DNA from: Marseilla massiliensis
Lineage (GTDB): Bacteria; Bacteroidota; Bacteroidia; Bacteroidales; Bacteroidaceae
NCBI RefSeq assembly: GCF_016899855.1
Contig: NZ_JACJJG010000011.1
Span: 1 to 55,086 of the forward strand
Reading direction: 5' to 3'
Length of the DNA stretch: 55,086 nt
The notes beneath the pieces were generated by a model. The model worked only from the letters and a program-made list of their open reading frames with translations, was not told where the DNA came from and did not search any database. Positions 1-8,229 of the stretch are shown here, in pieces. Numbering within the stretch: position 1 is the first letter of the stretch; each line of letters begins with the position of its first letter. A program made the translations under genes and the position numbers.

Positions 1-906
1 CAGGTCGAGATGATAGGCGGGGTGAAGATGCATGACCATGGATTCCGTGGACGAGGCATGACCGTAGCCGTGCTCGACGGCGGCTTCATGAACGCCGACC
101 TCATACCCAGTCTTAAGAATGCCGATGTCGCGGGGTGGCGTGATTTTGTCGTTCCGGCATCGAGCACGGTGTTCAAGGAGATGGACCATGGCACAAAGGT
201 GCTCTCGACTATGGCCGTCGACGTGCCTTATACCTTCGTCGGCACGTCGCCGGAAGCTACGTTCTGGCTGCTAAGATGCGAGGATAATCTTACCGAAAGC
301 CTTGCCGAGGAGGATTTTTGGGCCGCCGCCGCGGAGTTTGCCGACAGCGTAGGGGTGGACATAATAAGCAGTTCGCTCGGATTCCATGCTTTCGACAATC
401 CAGACGACAACTATGATTACCGCCAGCTCGACGGCCATACTGCGCTAATATCGCGTACGGCCTCAATGCTGGCCGGCAAGGGAATTGTGCTTGTTAACAG
501 CGCCGGCAACGACGGCATGGCTGCCTGGAAGAAAATCAACGTGCCGGCTGACGCCACGGATATAATAACCGTTGGCGCAGTGACTCCCGAACGCCGCAAT
601 GCCGCTTTCAGCAGTGTAGGCCCGACGGCCGACGGCAGGGTAAAGCCCGACGTAATGGCTTTGGGCAGTCCTACGTCGGTAATAACCGGCCGGGGCACTA
701 TAATAAAGGATGTCGGCACGTCATTCTCGACACCTCTCGTAGCGGGCATGGTGGCATGTCTGTGGCAGGCTCTGCCTGGCAAGACGGCCAAGGACATTAT
801 CCGTCTTGTGCTCGACAGTTGTGACAACACTGCCGCGCCGGACAATATTTACGGTTACGGAGTGCCCGATTTCTGGCGGGCATACGAAAGGGGAATGAAA
901 AATTAA
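1..906 (+). CDS. Subtilisin-like serine protease (S8 family), 5' end outside window
   Basis: The reading frame is open from the first base, so the gene continues upstream. The ATG at position 10 is probably not the start. The catalytic triad of a subtilase is visible: Asp in AVLDGG (about residue 26 of the visible part), His in MDHGTK (about 63) and Ser in GTSFSTP (about 241). The oxyanion Asn lies in NSAGNDG. The lead-in MHDHGFRGRGMTVAVLDGGF resembles Bacteroidetes exported subtilases. The protein ends soon after the catalytic Ser region, with no visible C-terminal sorting domain. An exported or periplasmic protease is inferred, because the signal peptide lies outside the window. The stop codon TAA is formed by the first TTAAG unit of the palindromic repeat that follows. 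Confidence 0.9.
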   Translation, partial: QVEMIGGVKMHDHGFRGRGMTVAVLDGGFMNADLIPSLKNADVAGWRDFVVPASSTVFKEMDHGTKVLSTMAVDVPYTFVGTSPEATFWLLRCEDNLTESLAEEDFWAAAAEFADSVGVDIISSSLGFHAFDNPDDNYDYRQLDGHTALISRTASMLAGKGIVLVNSAGNDGMAAWKKINVPADATDIITVGAVTPERRNAAFSSVGPTADGRVKPDVMALGSPTSVITGRGTIIKDVGTSFSTPLVAGMVACLWQALPGKTAKDIIRLVLDSCDNTAAPDNIYGYGVPDFWRAYERGMKN

Positions 907-1002
907 GAATTAAGGGTTAAGAATTAAGAAAAATACTCTTGTGGATTATCACGTCAGACATGTTTTCTTAATTCTTAACCCTTAATTCTTAACTCTTAAT
1001 TC
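902..1002. repeat. AATTAAG palindromic intergenic element, copy 1
   Basis: The left arm is built from TTAAGAATTAAG and TTAAGGGTTAAG units. The right arm is its mirror (CTTAATTCTTAACCCTTAATTC). They surround a core of about 40 bp that diverges from the other copies. The left edge supplies the stop codon of the subtilase. It ends 8 bp before the xseA start codon, so it lies in the xseA leader or acts as the subtilase terminator. Confidence 0.85.
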
Positions 1003-1010
1003 TAAGGATT

Positions 1011-2315
1011 ATGGCAGCATTGACATTATACGAGCTAAATTCGATGGTACGTGACGTCGTGGAATTGGGCATGCCTGGTTCATATTGGGTCGAGGCAGAA
1101 TTGTCCGAAGTCCGTGAGCGTAGCGGACATTGCTACATGGAGCTGGTCCAGAAAGACCTGACGGGCAACTCTACCGTGGCGCGCGCCTCGGCCCGTTGCT
1201 GGCGGTCGACGTGGGCTTCTGTGCGCCCGGGCTTCGAACAGGTTACGGGCGAGCATTTCCGTGCAGGGCTGAAGGTGCTGTTGCAGGTGCATGCGCAGTT
1301 TCATGAGAATTTCGGCTTTTCGTGGATTGTGACGGATATTGACCCTGCATACACCCTCGGCGATATGGCGCGCCGACGTCAGGAGATAATCCGTATATTG
1401 AAGGAAGAAGGTGTGTTCGACCTTAACAAGGAGCTGTGTTTATCTTTGTTTGCCTCGCGTATCGCTGTTGTCTCAAGCGAATCGGCGGCGGGTTACGGTG
1501 ACTTCTGCAACCAGTTGGACACTAACGCCTACGGATTCGCGTTCAGTGTAAGGTTGTTCCCTGCCGTCATGCAGGGCGAGCGAACGGAAGGCAGCATAAT
1601 ATCGGCTCTTGACGCAATCAACAGTGAAGCCGATGATTTTGATTGTGTAGTGATAATCCGTGGCGGAGGTGCCGTCAGCGACTTGTCCGCATTCGACTCG
1701 CTTGCCCTTGCCGAGAACGTTGCCAACTTTCCATTGCCGGTTATTACAGGAATAGGCCATGAGCGTGACGAGTCCGTGCTCGACATGGTTGCCAACAAGC
1801 GGGTCAAGACTCCTACGGCTGCCGCAGCGCTGCTGATCGAAAATCTGAAACATACTTACGACCGCATTGTCCAGGCGCAGGAGCGCATTTCCGTTTCAGT
1901 CAGTCGCCGTATGGACTACGAACGTGTACGGCTTGAACGTGTGTCGGGCCGTATTCCTGTGTTGTTCTCACTTGTCAAGACACGCCAGCAGGCGCGTATC
2001 GACTCGTTTTTTGCCAGGGTAGGCGCGGCTGCGGGACGAATCGTTGCGGAAGAAAGACTACGTCTTGACCGTCTTTCCGTGGCTTTGGCTCCTGCCGTAA
2101 GACAAAGACTCTCTGCCGAGAATCATCGCCTTGAGCTGCTTGGGCAGCGCATTTCAGCGGTTGACCCCGCTATCCTGTTGCGCCGTGGATATTCTATTAC
2201 TCTGCATAACGGCCGTGCCGTGTATTCGCCAGGCCAGCTTTCCGACGGCGACGTGATAGAGACACGCCTTGCGGAAGGCAATGTAAGGTCGGTGGTAAGA
2301 AATAAGGATAATTAG
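1011..2315 (+). CDS. xseA: Exodeoxyribonuclease VII large subunit
   Basis: This is the catalytic subunit of exonuclease VII, which degrades single-stranded DNA to oligonucleotides together with XseB. At 434 residues it has the usual family length. An N-terminal OB-fold is seen at about residues 20-110 (YWVEAELSEV). The exonuclease domain follows, with the conserved stretches IRGGGAVSDLSAFD and ITGIGHERDESVLDMVAN. A helical coiled section lies near residues 280-370 and a C-terminal stretch has RRGYSITLHNG. The small-subunit gene follows 77 bp downstream, as in many genomes. The ATG lies just after palindromic element copy 1. Confidence 0.97.
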   Translation: MAALTLYELNSMVRDVVELGMPGSYWVEAELSEVRERSGHCYMELVQKDLTGNSTVARASARCWRSTWASVRPGFEQVTGEHFRAGLKVLLQVHAQFHENFGFSWIVTDIDPAYTLGDMARRRQEIIRILKEEGVFDLNKELCLSLFASRIAVVSSESAAGYGDFCNQLDTNAYGFAFSVRLFPAVMQGERTEGSIISALDAINSEADDFDCVVIIRGGGAVSDLSAFDSLALAENVANFPLPVITGIGHERDESVLDMVANKRVKTPTAAAALLIENLKHTYDRIVQAQERISVSVSRRMDYERVRLERVSGRIPVLFSLVKTRQQARIDSFFARVGAAAGRIVAEERLRLDRLSVALAPAVRQRLSAENHRLELLGQRISAVDPAILLRRGYSITLHNGRAVYSPGQLSDGDVIETRLAEGNVRSVVRNKDN

Positions 2316-2392
2316 TATAAATTATCCGGATAATGCAGATAAGTCCAACCCCAAAACCCTATAACCTCATAACCCCAAAACCTCAAAAAACA

Positions 2393-2584
2393 ATGAAAGA
2401 ACTGAAATATGAAGAAGCTCTCAAGCAACTTGAGGACATTGTCGCTAAGATGGAGAACGACGAGCTTGACATAGACACTCTGGGCCAGCAGCTAAAGACC
2501 GCCCAGAAACTGGTTAAGCTCTGCAAGGACAAGCTGACCAAGACCGACGAGGACATCAGAAAAATACTTGACGCCAACCAGTGA
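2393..2584 (+). CDS. xseB: Exodeoxyribonuclease VII small subunit
   Basis: This 63-residue helical protein matches XseB (MKELKYEEALKQLEDIVAKM), the accessory subunit that wraps the XseA helical region. An in-frame ATG at 2333 would add 20 residues (MQISPTPKPYNLITPK...). That stretch is encoded by a low-complexity sequence with CCCCAAAACC twice, so it looks like untranslated leader, and the start at 2393 fits the family. It lies directly downstream of xseA and is probably cotranscribed with it. Confidence 0.93.
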   Translation: MKELKYEEALKQLEDIVAKMENDELDIDTLGQQLKTAQKLVKLCKDKLTKTDEDIRKILDANQ

Positions 2585-2627
2585 CGCCAGGTGAGCATAC
2601 GGCAGAGGGTAAAATAATCGGCTAAAA

Positions 2628-2659
2628 ATTGTTTGTTAATGATATTATTATTACTTTTG
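2628..2659 (+). promoter_or_regulatory. Bacteroidetes-type promoter for ilvE
   Basis: A perfect -7 box TACTTTTG (TAnnTTTG) lies at 2652-2659, with ATTG at 2628-2631 about 20 bp upstream. The predicted start is near 2666, leaving a leader of about 78 nt before the ilvE ATG at 2744. Confidence 0.6.
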
Positions 2660-2743
2660 CATGGGCAAGACGACCGGTCCGTGTGTAGGCGGTTGTGCCT
2701 TGTTATGTTGTAATACAGCAATCTTAAATTAAAATATTAGCTT

Positions 2744-3766
2744 ATGAAAAATCTGGATTGGGCAAAACTGCCATTCGGCTATGTTCCGACAGACTACAAC
2801 GTCCGTTGCTATTACCGCGACGGCAAGTGGGGAGAAATAGAGGTGTGCTCAGACGAGTATATCAAGATGCACATGGCCGCGACATGCCTGCATTACGGTC
2901 AGGAAGCGTTCGAGGGCCTTAAGGCTTACCGTTGTCCCGACGGCAAGGTGCGTGTGTTCCGTATGGACGAGAACGCGGCGCGTCTGCAGAGTACTTGCCG
3001 CGGCATACTTATGCCGGAAGTGTCTACGGAGCTTTTCGAGGAGATGGTTACCAAGGTGGTGCGCCTCAACCAGGACTATATACCGACATACGAGAGCGGC
3101 GCCACGCTGTACATTCGCCCGCTGCTCGTAGGAATGTCGGCACAGGTTGGAGTGCATCCAGCTTCTGAATACCTGTTCATGATATTCGTCACTCCGGTAG
3201 GTCCGTACTTCAAGGGCGGCTTTGCTACCAATCCGTATGTCATCATCCGTGAGTACGACCGTTCGGCTCCGCTCGGCACGGGTATTTATAAGGTAGGCGG
3301 TAACTACGCTGCATCCCTTCGTGCCAACAAGATGGCGCATGATTTGGGATACGCATGCGAGTTCTATCTCGACGCGAAGGAGAAGAAATACATGGACGAG
3401 TGTGGCGCTGCCAACTTCTTCGGCATAAAGAACAACACTTACGTTACGCCTAAGTCAACCAGCATTCTGCCGAGCATTACAAACAAGAGCCTTATGCAGC
3501 TGGCTGAGGATATGGGCATGACCGTTGAGCGCCGCCAGATTCCGGAAGAGGAACTCGCTACTTTCGAGGAGGCCGGAGCATGTGGAACGGCAGCCGTGAT
3601 AAGCCCGATTTCAAAGATAGACGACCTCGAAGGCCACAAGAGTTACGTGTTCAGCGAGGACGGCAAGCCCGGTCCTATCAGTACGAAGCTGTATAACAAG
3701 CTGCGCAACATCCAGTACGGTATTGAGCCGGATGTACACGGATGGACAAAGGTGGTCATTGAATAA
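2744..3766 (+). CDS. ilvE: Branched-chain amino acid aminotransferase
   Basis: This is a class IV PLP-dependent aminotransferase of 340 residues that interconverts Leu, Ile and Val with their 2-oxo acids. It has the longer form typical of eukaryotic-type (group II) BCATs. Visible family motifs are QEAFEGLKAYR near residue 53, YIRPLLVGM near 123, the PLP lysine in GTGIYKVGGNYAAS (about K183), and DECGAANFFG near 220. The gene has its own promoter and stands alone between xseB and trmB. Its stop codon sits immediately against palindromic element copy 2. Confidence 0.95.
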   Translation: MKNLDWAKLPFGYVPTDYNVRCYYRDGKWGEIEVCSDEYIKMHMAATCLHYGQEAFEGLKAYRCPDGKVRVFRMDENAARLQSTCRGILMPEVSTELFEEMVTKVVRLNQDYIPTYESGATLYIRPLLVGMSAQVGVHPASEYLFMIFVTPVGPYFKGGFATNPYVIIREYDRSAPLGTGIYKVGGNYAASLRANKMAHDLGYACEFYLDAKEKKYMDECGAANFFGIKNNTYVTPKSTSILPSITNKSLMQLAEDMGMTVERRQIPEEELATFEEAGACGTAAVISPISKIDDLEGHKSYVFSEDGKPGPISTKLYNKLRNIQYGIEPDVHGWTKVVIE

Positions 3767-3891
3767 TTAAGAATTAAGAGTTAAGAATTAAGAAAAATAG
3801 CTTTGTTGGATAATGGCAATGCATATTTTCTTAATTCTTAACTCTTAATTCTTAATTAAATTTTTGCTTTTAATTCTAAACTCTTAATTTA
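3765..3891. repeat. AATTAAG palindromic intergenic element, copy 2
   Basis: The boundary reads ATAATTAAGAATTAAG directly at the ilvE stop codon. The core AAAAATAGCTTTGTTGG...GCATATTTTC is followed by the mirrored arm CTTAATTCTTAACTCTTAAT. The core closely matches copies 3 and 5. A degenerate extra TTAATTCTAAACTCTTAATTT follows at 3871-3891, up to the trmB start. Confidence 0.88.
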
Positions 3892-3893
3892 AA

Positions 3894-4664
3894 ATGTCCA
3901 AGGGAAAGTTAGCCAAGTTTGCCGACATGGAGCGTTATGAGAACGTTTTTCAATATCCGTTCTCCGTTGTAGAACAGGTGCCGTTCGAGATGAAGGGCCG
4001 TTGGCGCGAGATGTATTTCCATAATGACAATCCGATTGTGCTTGAGTTAGGGTGCGGCAAGGGCGAATACGCCGTGGGGCTCGCGCGCATGTTTCCCGAC
4101 GTCAATTTCATAGGCGTGGACATCAAGGGTGCCCGCATGTGGACAGGAGCCACGCAGGCACTTGCCGAAGGACTGAAGAATGTCGCGTTTCTTCGCACCA
4201 ACATCGAGATTATCGACCGCTTTTTCGGTGAGGGAGAAGTGCAGGAGATATGGCTCACGTTCAGCGACCCGCAGATGAAGAACGTGCGCAAGCGCCTTAC
4301 CGGTACGGCCTTCATGGAGCGTTACCGTCGTTTCCTGGTTGACGGCGGCATTATACACGTCAAGACAGACAGCAATTTTCTCTTTACTTACACGACATAC
4401 ATGGTGGAGCATAACCACTTGCCGTTGCTCTTCCGCACTGAAGACCTCTACCATGCTATTGACATCGACGACGACACGCGCCGCATACTTTCCATCCGTA
4501 CATATTACGAGAGCCAGTGGATAGAGCGCGGCAAGGACATACGTTACATGAAGTTCCGCCTTCCCCACGGGGGGCCGTTGGAGGAGTCAGGAAGGGAGAT
4601 ACCCGTTGACGATTACCGCAGTTACCGTAGGCAGGGGCGTAGCGGGGTGGAAATGCGTAAATAA
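3894..4664 (+). CDS. trmB: tRNA (guanine-N7)-methyltransferase
   Basis: This S-adenosylmethionine-dependent methyltransferase makes m7G46 in tRNA. The 256-residue protein shows the SAM-binding motif [15 protein letters not shown] (about residues 50-64), the following acidic turn [11 protein letters not shown], and the TrmB signature [17 protein letters not shown] (Bacteroidetes variant of the usual FPDPWPKKRH). [15 protein letters not shown] follows. The tail after residue 230 is basic and probably flexible. It is followed by a long repeat-rich gap that probably ends transcription. Confidence 0.95.
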   Translation: MSKGKLAKFADMERYENVFQYPFSVVEQVPFEMKGRWREMYFHNDNPIVLELGCGKGEYAVGLARMFPDVNFIGVDIKGARMWTGATQALAEGLKNVAFLRTNIEIIDRFFGEGEVQEIWLTFSDPQMKNVRKRLTGTAFMERYRRFLVDGGIIHVKTDSNFLFTYTTYMVEHNHLPLLFRTEDLYHAIDIDDDTRRILSIRTYYESQWIERGKDIRYMKFRLPHGGPLEESGREIPVDDYRSYRRQGRSGVEMRK

Positions 4665-4671
4665 TTTCGTA

Positions 4672-4919
4672 TTTTATCTTTCATCTTTCATCCTTTTTGT
4701 GTATCATGCTGATAATGAGTATGTTATACAACGGATACATCACCCGTCTCTGTCAGCCATCTGTCAGCCATCTTTCACCGTCCGCTTCAAAAGATGTTGG
4801 ATGACATGCAGTGAAAGATGGCTGACAGATGGCTGACAGAGACGGGAATGTCATTTGTTATGTAAAATGTTGATTGTCAATATGTTATCCTTTAAGAGCT
4901 GAAAGATGAAAGATTAAAA
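4672..4919. repeat. Nested inverted repeat with perfect 36-bp inner arms
   Basis: The inner arms 4743-4778 and 4811-4846 are perfect reverse complements of 36 bp, separated by 32 bp. Each arm contains TGTCAGCCATC (or its complement) twice. Outer arms at 4672-4692 (TTTTATCTTTCATCTTTCAT) and 4897-4919 (GAAAGATGAAAGATTAAAA) also pair. It lies just downstream of trmB and could act as a bidirectional terminator or be a non-autonomous element. Confidence 0.85.
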
Positions 4920-4940
4920 CGCAAAATTAATTAAATGAGT

Positions 4941-5016
4941 GTCCGCAAATACCCCAATTACCGTTAATCAGGCAAACCCATACAATGCATTTGTCTTTAA
5001 CTCCTTTAACTACTAA
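4941..5016. repeat. Direct repeat, copy 1 of 2
   Basis: It starts TCCGCAA, passes through CGTTAATC, and contains AATGCATTTGTCTTTAA followed by CTCCTTTAACTACTAA. The same order of blocks recurs at 5275-5387. Confidence 0.7.
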
Positions 5017-5102
5017 TAAATATAATCTTTGTGGACATTCATTTTATTAATAAGTTGTGCCTTGCCTGTTAAATTGGCCTATGCCTTCGGCTTATACACT
5101 AA

Positions 5103-5170
5103 ATGCCCTCTTTTGTATTGCGAAATACGGCCTTTTGCATCGCTGAACGTGGCCTTTTGCAACGCAAAAC
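5103..5170. repeat. Degenerate GGCCTTTTGC repeat cluster
   Basis: Units resembling GCGAAATACGGCCTTTTGCA and GAACGTGGCCTTTTGCAACGC follow each other at about 22-26 bp spacing. They are a weak member of the AAAGACGGCCTTT family seen six more times in this window. Confidence 0.6.
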
Positions 5171-5274
5171 GGGTTAATCCGCCAATCAGTTGGATGACAT
5201 ATAAAAGTCAATCCCGGCCTCTTCGACGCCCTTATTAATTTATAGAACATCATTTGCGTTTTACTTTTATAAAC

Positions 5275-5387
5275 ATCCGCAAGCAGTCATACTGTCGTTA
5301 ATCGTGCATAAGCAGACAATGCATTTGTCTTTAAATCCTTAAAGAGCAAAGCGAACGGTAACTACTTTAACTCCTTTAACTACTAAA
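5275..5387. repeat. Direct repeat, copy 2 of 2, with an insertion
   Basis: It shares TCCGCAA, CGTTAATC and AATGCATTTGTCTTTAA with the copy at 4941. It then carries an extra block (CCTTAAAGAGCAAAGCGAAC) before CTTTAACTCCTTTAACTACT. A reverse-complement relative of the CTCCTTTAACTAC part closes the window at 55040-55086. Confidence 0.65.
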
Positions 5388-5394
5388 GACAAGG

Positions 5395-5754
5395 CTATTT
5401 ACCGTCAGGTTTGTCGCCCGGGGCGTAATGGGTGAAGTCAAGCAGCCGTATGCCCGGTACGTGTGTTTCGACCAGGGCTTTCATTTTTGCTCCAAACGGG
5501 CAAGGATAACCTATAGGAGTTCCCTTGCGTATGCATGACGCGAAGGCTATCGTGTCGGCACCTCGTGCGGCAAGCATTTTTGCGCGTAGTACGGCTTTCT
5601 TGCCCGGGCAGCCGCCGCAGTTGGTAAAGCCTACTATTTCAATGCCTTCGTCAATGTTTTCAAAGCTGCCTCCATGTTCCCTTATGGCCTTGAAACAGCC
5701 TGCGCCGGGGCAGTAGTCCTCGGTCTGCATGCATCTGATAATTCCTAATTTCAT
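5395..5754 (-). CDS. CGGC domain protein (putative metal-binding)
   Basis: This 119-residue cytosolic protein has the CGGC-domain pattern: an N-terminal MKLGIIRCMQTEDYCPGAGC, FTNCGGCPGKKAV near residue 45, and ASCIRKGTPIGYPCPF near 73. The many conserved Cys residues suggest metal or Fe-S binding. That is a family prediction, and no biochemical role is known to me. It is the last gene of the export operon, 26 bp after the permease gene, and may simply be cotranscribed or may serve export of a metal or thiol-reactive compound. Confidence 0.8.
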   Translation of the reverse strand: MKLGIIRCMQTEDYCPGAGCFKAIREHGGSFENIDEGIEIVGFTNCGGCPGKKAVLRAKMLAARGADTIAFASCIRKGTPIGYPCPFGAKMKALVETHVPGIRLLDFTHYAPGDKPDGK

Positions 5755-5780
5755 AATGTTTTTTATCTTATCGTGTTATG

Positions 5781-6998
5781 TCATGCCTTGGCGCGGCGTC
5801 TGTACAGTATGCATGTAGTGGTAAAATATACCACTGCCTGTATCCATAGCGTGATGTATTCGGGCTTGATGTCGGCCAACAGCGCTCCCATGGTGTTCAT
5901 CCTTACGAAACCGCGTATGCCGAACGTAGACGGGAACAGGTAGGAGAACCACTGCCAGAAGTCGGGTATGGCGCTCTGGGGCCATGACACACCGGAGATG
6001 AACAGTAGCGGTACTGACGTGAATACTACAAGAAGGATGACGTTCTCGCGGTAGCGTATAAAGCATGCGACGGTCATCGAGAAGAATATGCACGCCAAGA
6101 GGTACGGCAGCATGAAGCATAATGTTGTGACGGGCTTCAGTAGCGAGGTGAAGCCGAACATCTGCGGTACGGCGAGAATGATATACGCGCCCATTATGGT
6201 GTATATCATGAAATAGCACAATGCCCGTCCTATGATGTCGGTTATTGTCGAGGCGGCAGGCTGCAGTGAGGTATTGTTGTCCGTGCCGGCCGTTGCGGCA
6301 TTTCCCTCTGGACGTGCCGTAGTGGTATGCAGCGCATTTATGCCGGGCATTCTTGACATGCGTTCTCTCCTTGTTCCGCCGATGAGGCCAATGCCGAGGA
6401 GCAGTGTCTGCTGGATGATGAGCATTAACACGCCCGGTATGATGAAGTTACCGTAGCCTCCGGTGGTGTTGAACGACTGCACCTCTTCATAGTCGAGAGG
6501 CTTTGTAGTGATTTCGTCTTCACGATTGGTCCAGTTGCCCGCCCGCTCAATCTGTATTTTCGAGTTTATGTCTCCCGCAACGGCCGTTGCCGTCTGGAAT
6601 ATCGCTTTGTAGTATAACATGAAGCTCATGTCGCAGAAAACGCTGACGCGGCTCTGCTCCATCCGCATTATGTTGGTTTGGAAGTCGGTGGGGAAGTATA
6701 TCACGCCGAATGCATCCTGTCGCCCGATGGCGTCTTTTGCCTCGTCAAGGCTGTTGCAGTAGCATGCTATCCTCGTGTCTGGTGAGGCGTCGAACTTACG
6801 TATGAAGTCGCGGCTCATGTCGCTGTGCGACAGGTCGACAACGGCCACCGGCACCTCACGCACTACTTCGTTGGTGTAAATCCATGAATAAAGCAAAGGA
6901 TAAAGCATGGGCACGAGGATGAAGAAGATAATAACCCCCTCGTCTTTCCAGATGGTTTTCAGTTCATCTACAAATGCTTTACTTAATCCACGATTCAT
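5781..6998 (-). CDS. ABC-2 type transporter permease (second of pair)
   Basis: This inner-membrane permease of 405 residues belongs to the ABC2_membrane_3 / YhhJ type. One N-terminal membrane helix (about 25-45: IIFFILVPMLYPLLYSWIY) is followed by a large periplasmic segment, then five or six helices in the C-terminal half. ISGVSWPQSAIP is typical of the family. An upstream TTG at 7007 could add three residues, but the ATG at 6998 is more likely. A Thr/Ala/Asn-rich insert (about residues 225-255, TTARPEGNAATAGTDNN) sits in a loop after the second helix. It forms a pair with the next permease upstream, yet no ATPase gene is in the operon. Confidence 0.88.
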   Translation of the reverse strand: MNRGLSKAFVDELKTIWKDEGVIIFFILVPMLYPLLYSWIYTNEVVREVPVAVVDLSHSDMSRDFIRKFDASPDTRIACYCNSLDEAKDAIGRQDAFGVIYFPTDFQTNIMRMEQSRVSVFCDMSFMLYYKAIFQTATAVAGDINSKIQIERAGNWTNREDEITTKPLDYEEVQSFNTTGGYGNFIIPGVLMLIIQQTLLLGIGLIGGTRRERMSRMPGINALHTTTARPEGNAATAGTDNNTSLQPAASTITDIIGRALCYFMIYTIMGAYIILAVPQMFGFTSLLKPVTTLCFMLPYLLACIFFSMTVACFIRYRENVILLVVFTSVPLLFISGVSWPQSAIPDFWQWFSYLFPSTFGIRGFVRMNTMGALLADIKPEYITLWIQAVVYFTTTCILYRRRAKA

Positions 6999-7064
6999 AA
7001 TCTGCAATTCAAGTGTTCCTGATATTCCTGCATAAACCTTTCCCGTATTATCCCCGCTTGCGGC

Positions 7065-8228
7065 TTATGGGATATATTGGTATGTCTGCAACGCCTTCTT
7101 GATACGTCCCGTTACGAGCAGAGGCAATGCCGCGAAAGCCATAAGCGCGACCATGTACGGCCATGAGAACTCAAGGGAATAGCCGTTGAAGATGTTAAGT
7201 TGGTATATCATGTAATAATGCCTCAAAGGGAAAAGCAGGGCAATGGCTTTTATCTCGGAGTCCATAGCCGATAACGGGAATGCCGTGCCCGACAATGAAT
7301 AGCTGAGAACCGCCCATAAGCAGCATATACTCATCGACATGCGTAATGACGGAACAACGCCGAAGACGAAAATCCCGAATCCCTGTGACGAGAGCACCGA
7401 GAGCACGCCGAGCAAAAGAATATAGCCGGGGCCGCCGGGGTGTGGAAAGTGGAGTACGCCGAAAACGTAGAACATGTAAGCGTACATTATTATTAGGAAG
7501 ATAATGGTCTGCGGAAGCATTTTGCCCATTAGGGCTACAAATATATTGCCTCCTGAGGTGTCAAGCCATTCTTTCGCGGAGTTGAATTTCAGTTCTGTGC
7601 CGATAGAGTAGGCCGTAACGATGAAAATGAACAGCATAATACATCCCGGGATAAGCATGGTGTTAAGGTAAACGCTGTAGTTCACCAAGGGATTGTTTAC
7701 CGTGTGCAGGTCAACGATTACAGGTTGCAGGAAGCTCATTACCTGTTCTTCCGACAGCCCCTTGGCGCTGAGCAGCGTCGCCCCTACGCCCGCCGAGCCG
7801 AGCGTTGATATTGTCTTCAGGTCGCGGTATAGCAGCGCTCCTGCCGTATATGATGTCGAGCTGTAATAGAAAGAAATCTTCGGCTGTCTCATAGAGAGCA
7901 GCTTGTCCGTTGTTCCTTCGGGAATGTATATGAATGCGTAAATCTTGTTCCGCTGTATATCGCGGCGCGCGTCGGCCACGCTTGCGTAATGTTTTACAAC
8001 CTTGGTAGCCTGGAACGCATCGAGCTTTCGTACCAGCGTGCGTGTAGTAGGGGTGTTGTCAAGGTCGACTACTCCCACCGGCATGTCGGTAGGTTGACCG
8101 CCCGACATCAGCGAGGTGAAGAATATCACGACAATGACGGGAAGCACCACCATGCAGAACAGATACATCCTGTTCTTGCGCATTATGCCGAATTCACGCC
8201 AGACTACTTGCTGCAAACGGGCAAACAT
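7065..8228 (-). CDS. ABC-2 type transporter permease (first of pair)
   Basis: This 387-residue inner-membrane protein has the same architecture as its downstream partner. There is an N-terminal helix (MYLFCMVVLPVIVVIFFTSL), then a periplasmic domain of about 150 residues, then a C-terminal membrane domain with SGTAFPLSAMDSEIKAIALL. The start codon lies one base after the HlyD stop, so translation is probably coupled. With HlyD and TolC it would build an envelope-spanning exporter. Substrate is unknown; YhiI/YhhJ-like systems are often linked to drug or lipid export. Confidence 0.88.
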   Translation of the reverse strand: MFARLQQVVWREFGIMRKNRMYLFCMVVLPVIVVIFFTSLMSGGQPTDMPVGVVDLDNTPTTRTLVRKLDAFQATKVVKHYASVADARRDIQRNKIYAFIYIPEGTTDKLLSMRQPKISFYYSSTSYTAGALLYRDLKTISTLGSAGVGATLLSAKGLSEEQVMSFLQPVIVDLHTVNNPLVNYSVYLNTMLIPGCIMLFIFIVTAYSIGTELKFNSAKEWLDTSGGNIFVALMGKMLPQTIIFLIIMYAYMFYVFGVLHFPHPGGPGYILLLGVLSVLSSQGFGIFVFGVVPSLRMSMSICCLWAVLSYSLSGTAFPLSAMDSEIKAIALLFPLRHYYMIYQLNIFNGYSLEFSWPYMVALMAFAALPLLVTGRIKKALQTYQYIP

Positions 8229-8229
8229 A

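Larger units (their letters stand above)
4665..5394. other. Gene-free, repeat-rich intergenic region
   Basis: About 730 bp between convergent genes (trmB on +, the CGGC gene on -) with no credible coding sequence. It holds a long nested inverted repeat (4672-4919), a direct-repeat pair (4941-5016 and 5275-5387) and a cluster of degenerate GGCCTTTTGC units (5103-5170), each listed separately. The open frame at 5029-5238 crosses these repeats and resembles no protein. Confidence 0.8.

Noticed and set aside
417..845. A 142-codon open frame opposite the subtilase gene
   Set aside because: It is antisense to a clear catalytic domain and its composition is what complementary reading of a G+C-rich gene gives.
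4743..4846. Terminal inverted repeats of an insertion sequence
   Set aside because: The arms enclose only 32 bp, with no transposase and no target duplications, so a complete insertion sequence is excluded.
5029..5238. A 69-codon open frame in the gap after trmB
   Set aside because: It runs through degenerate GGCCTTTTGC repeats and its product is a Cys/Pro-rich sequence without any family resemblance.
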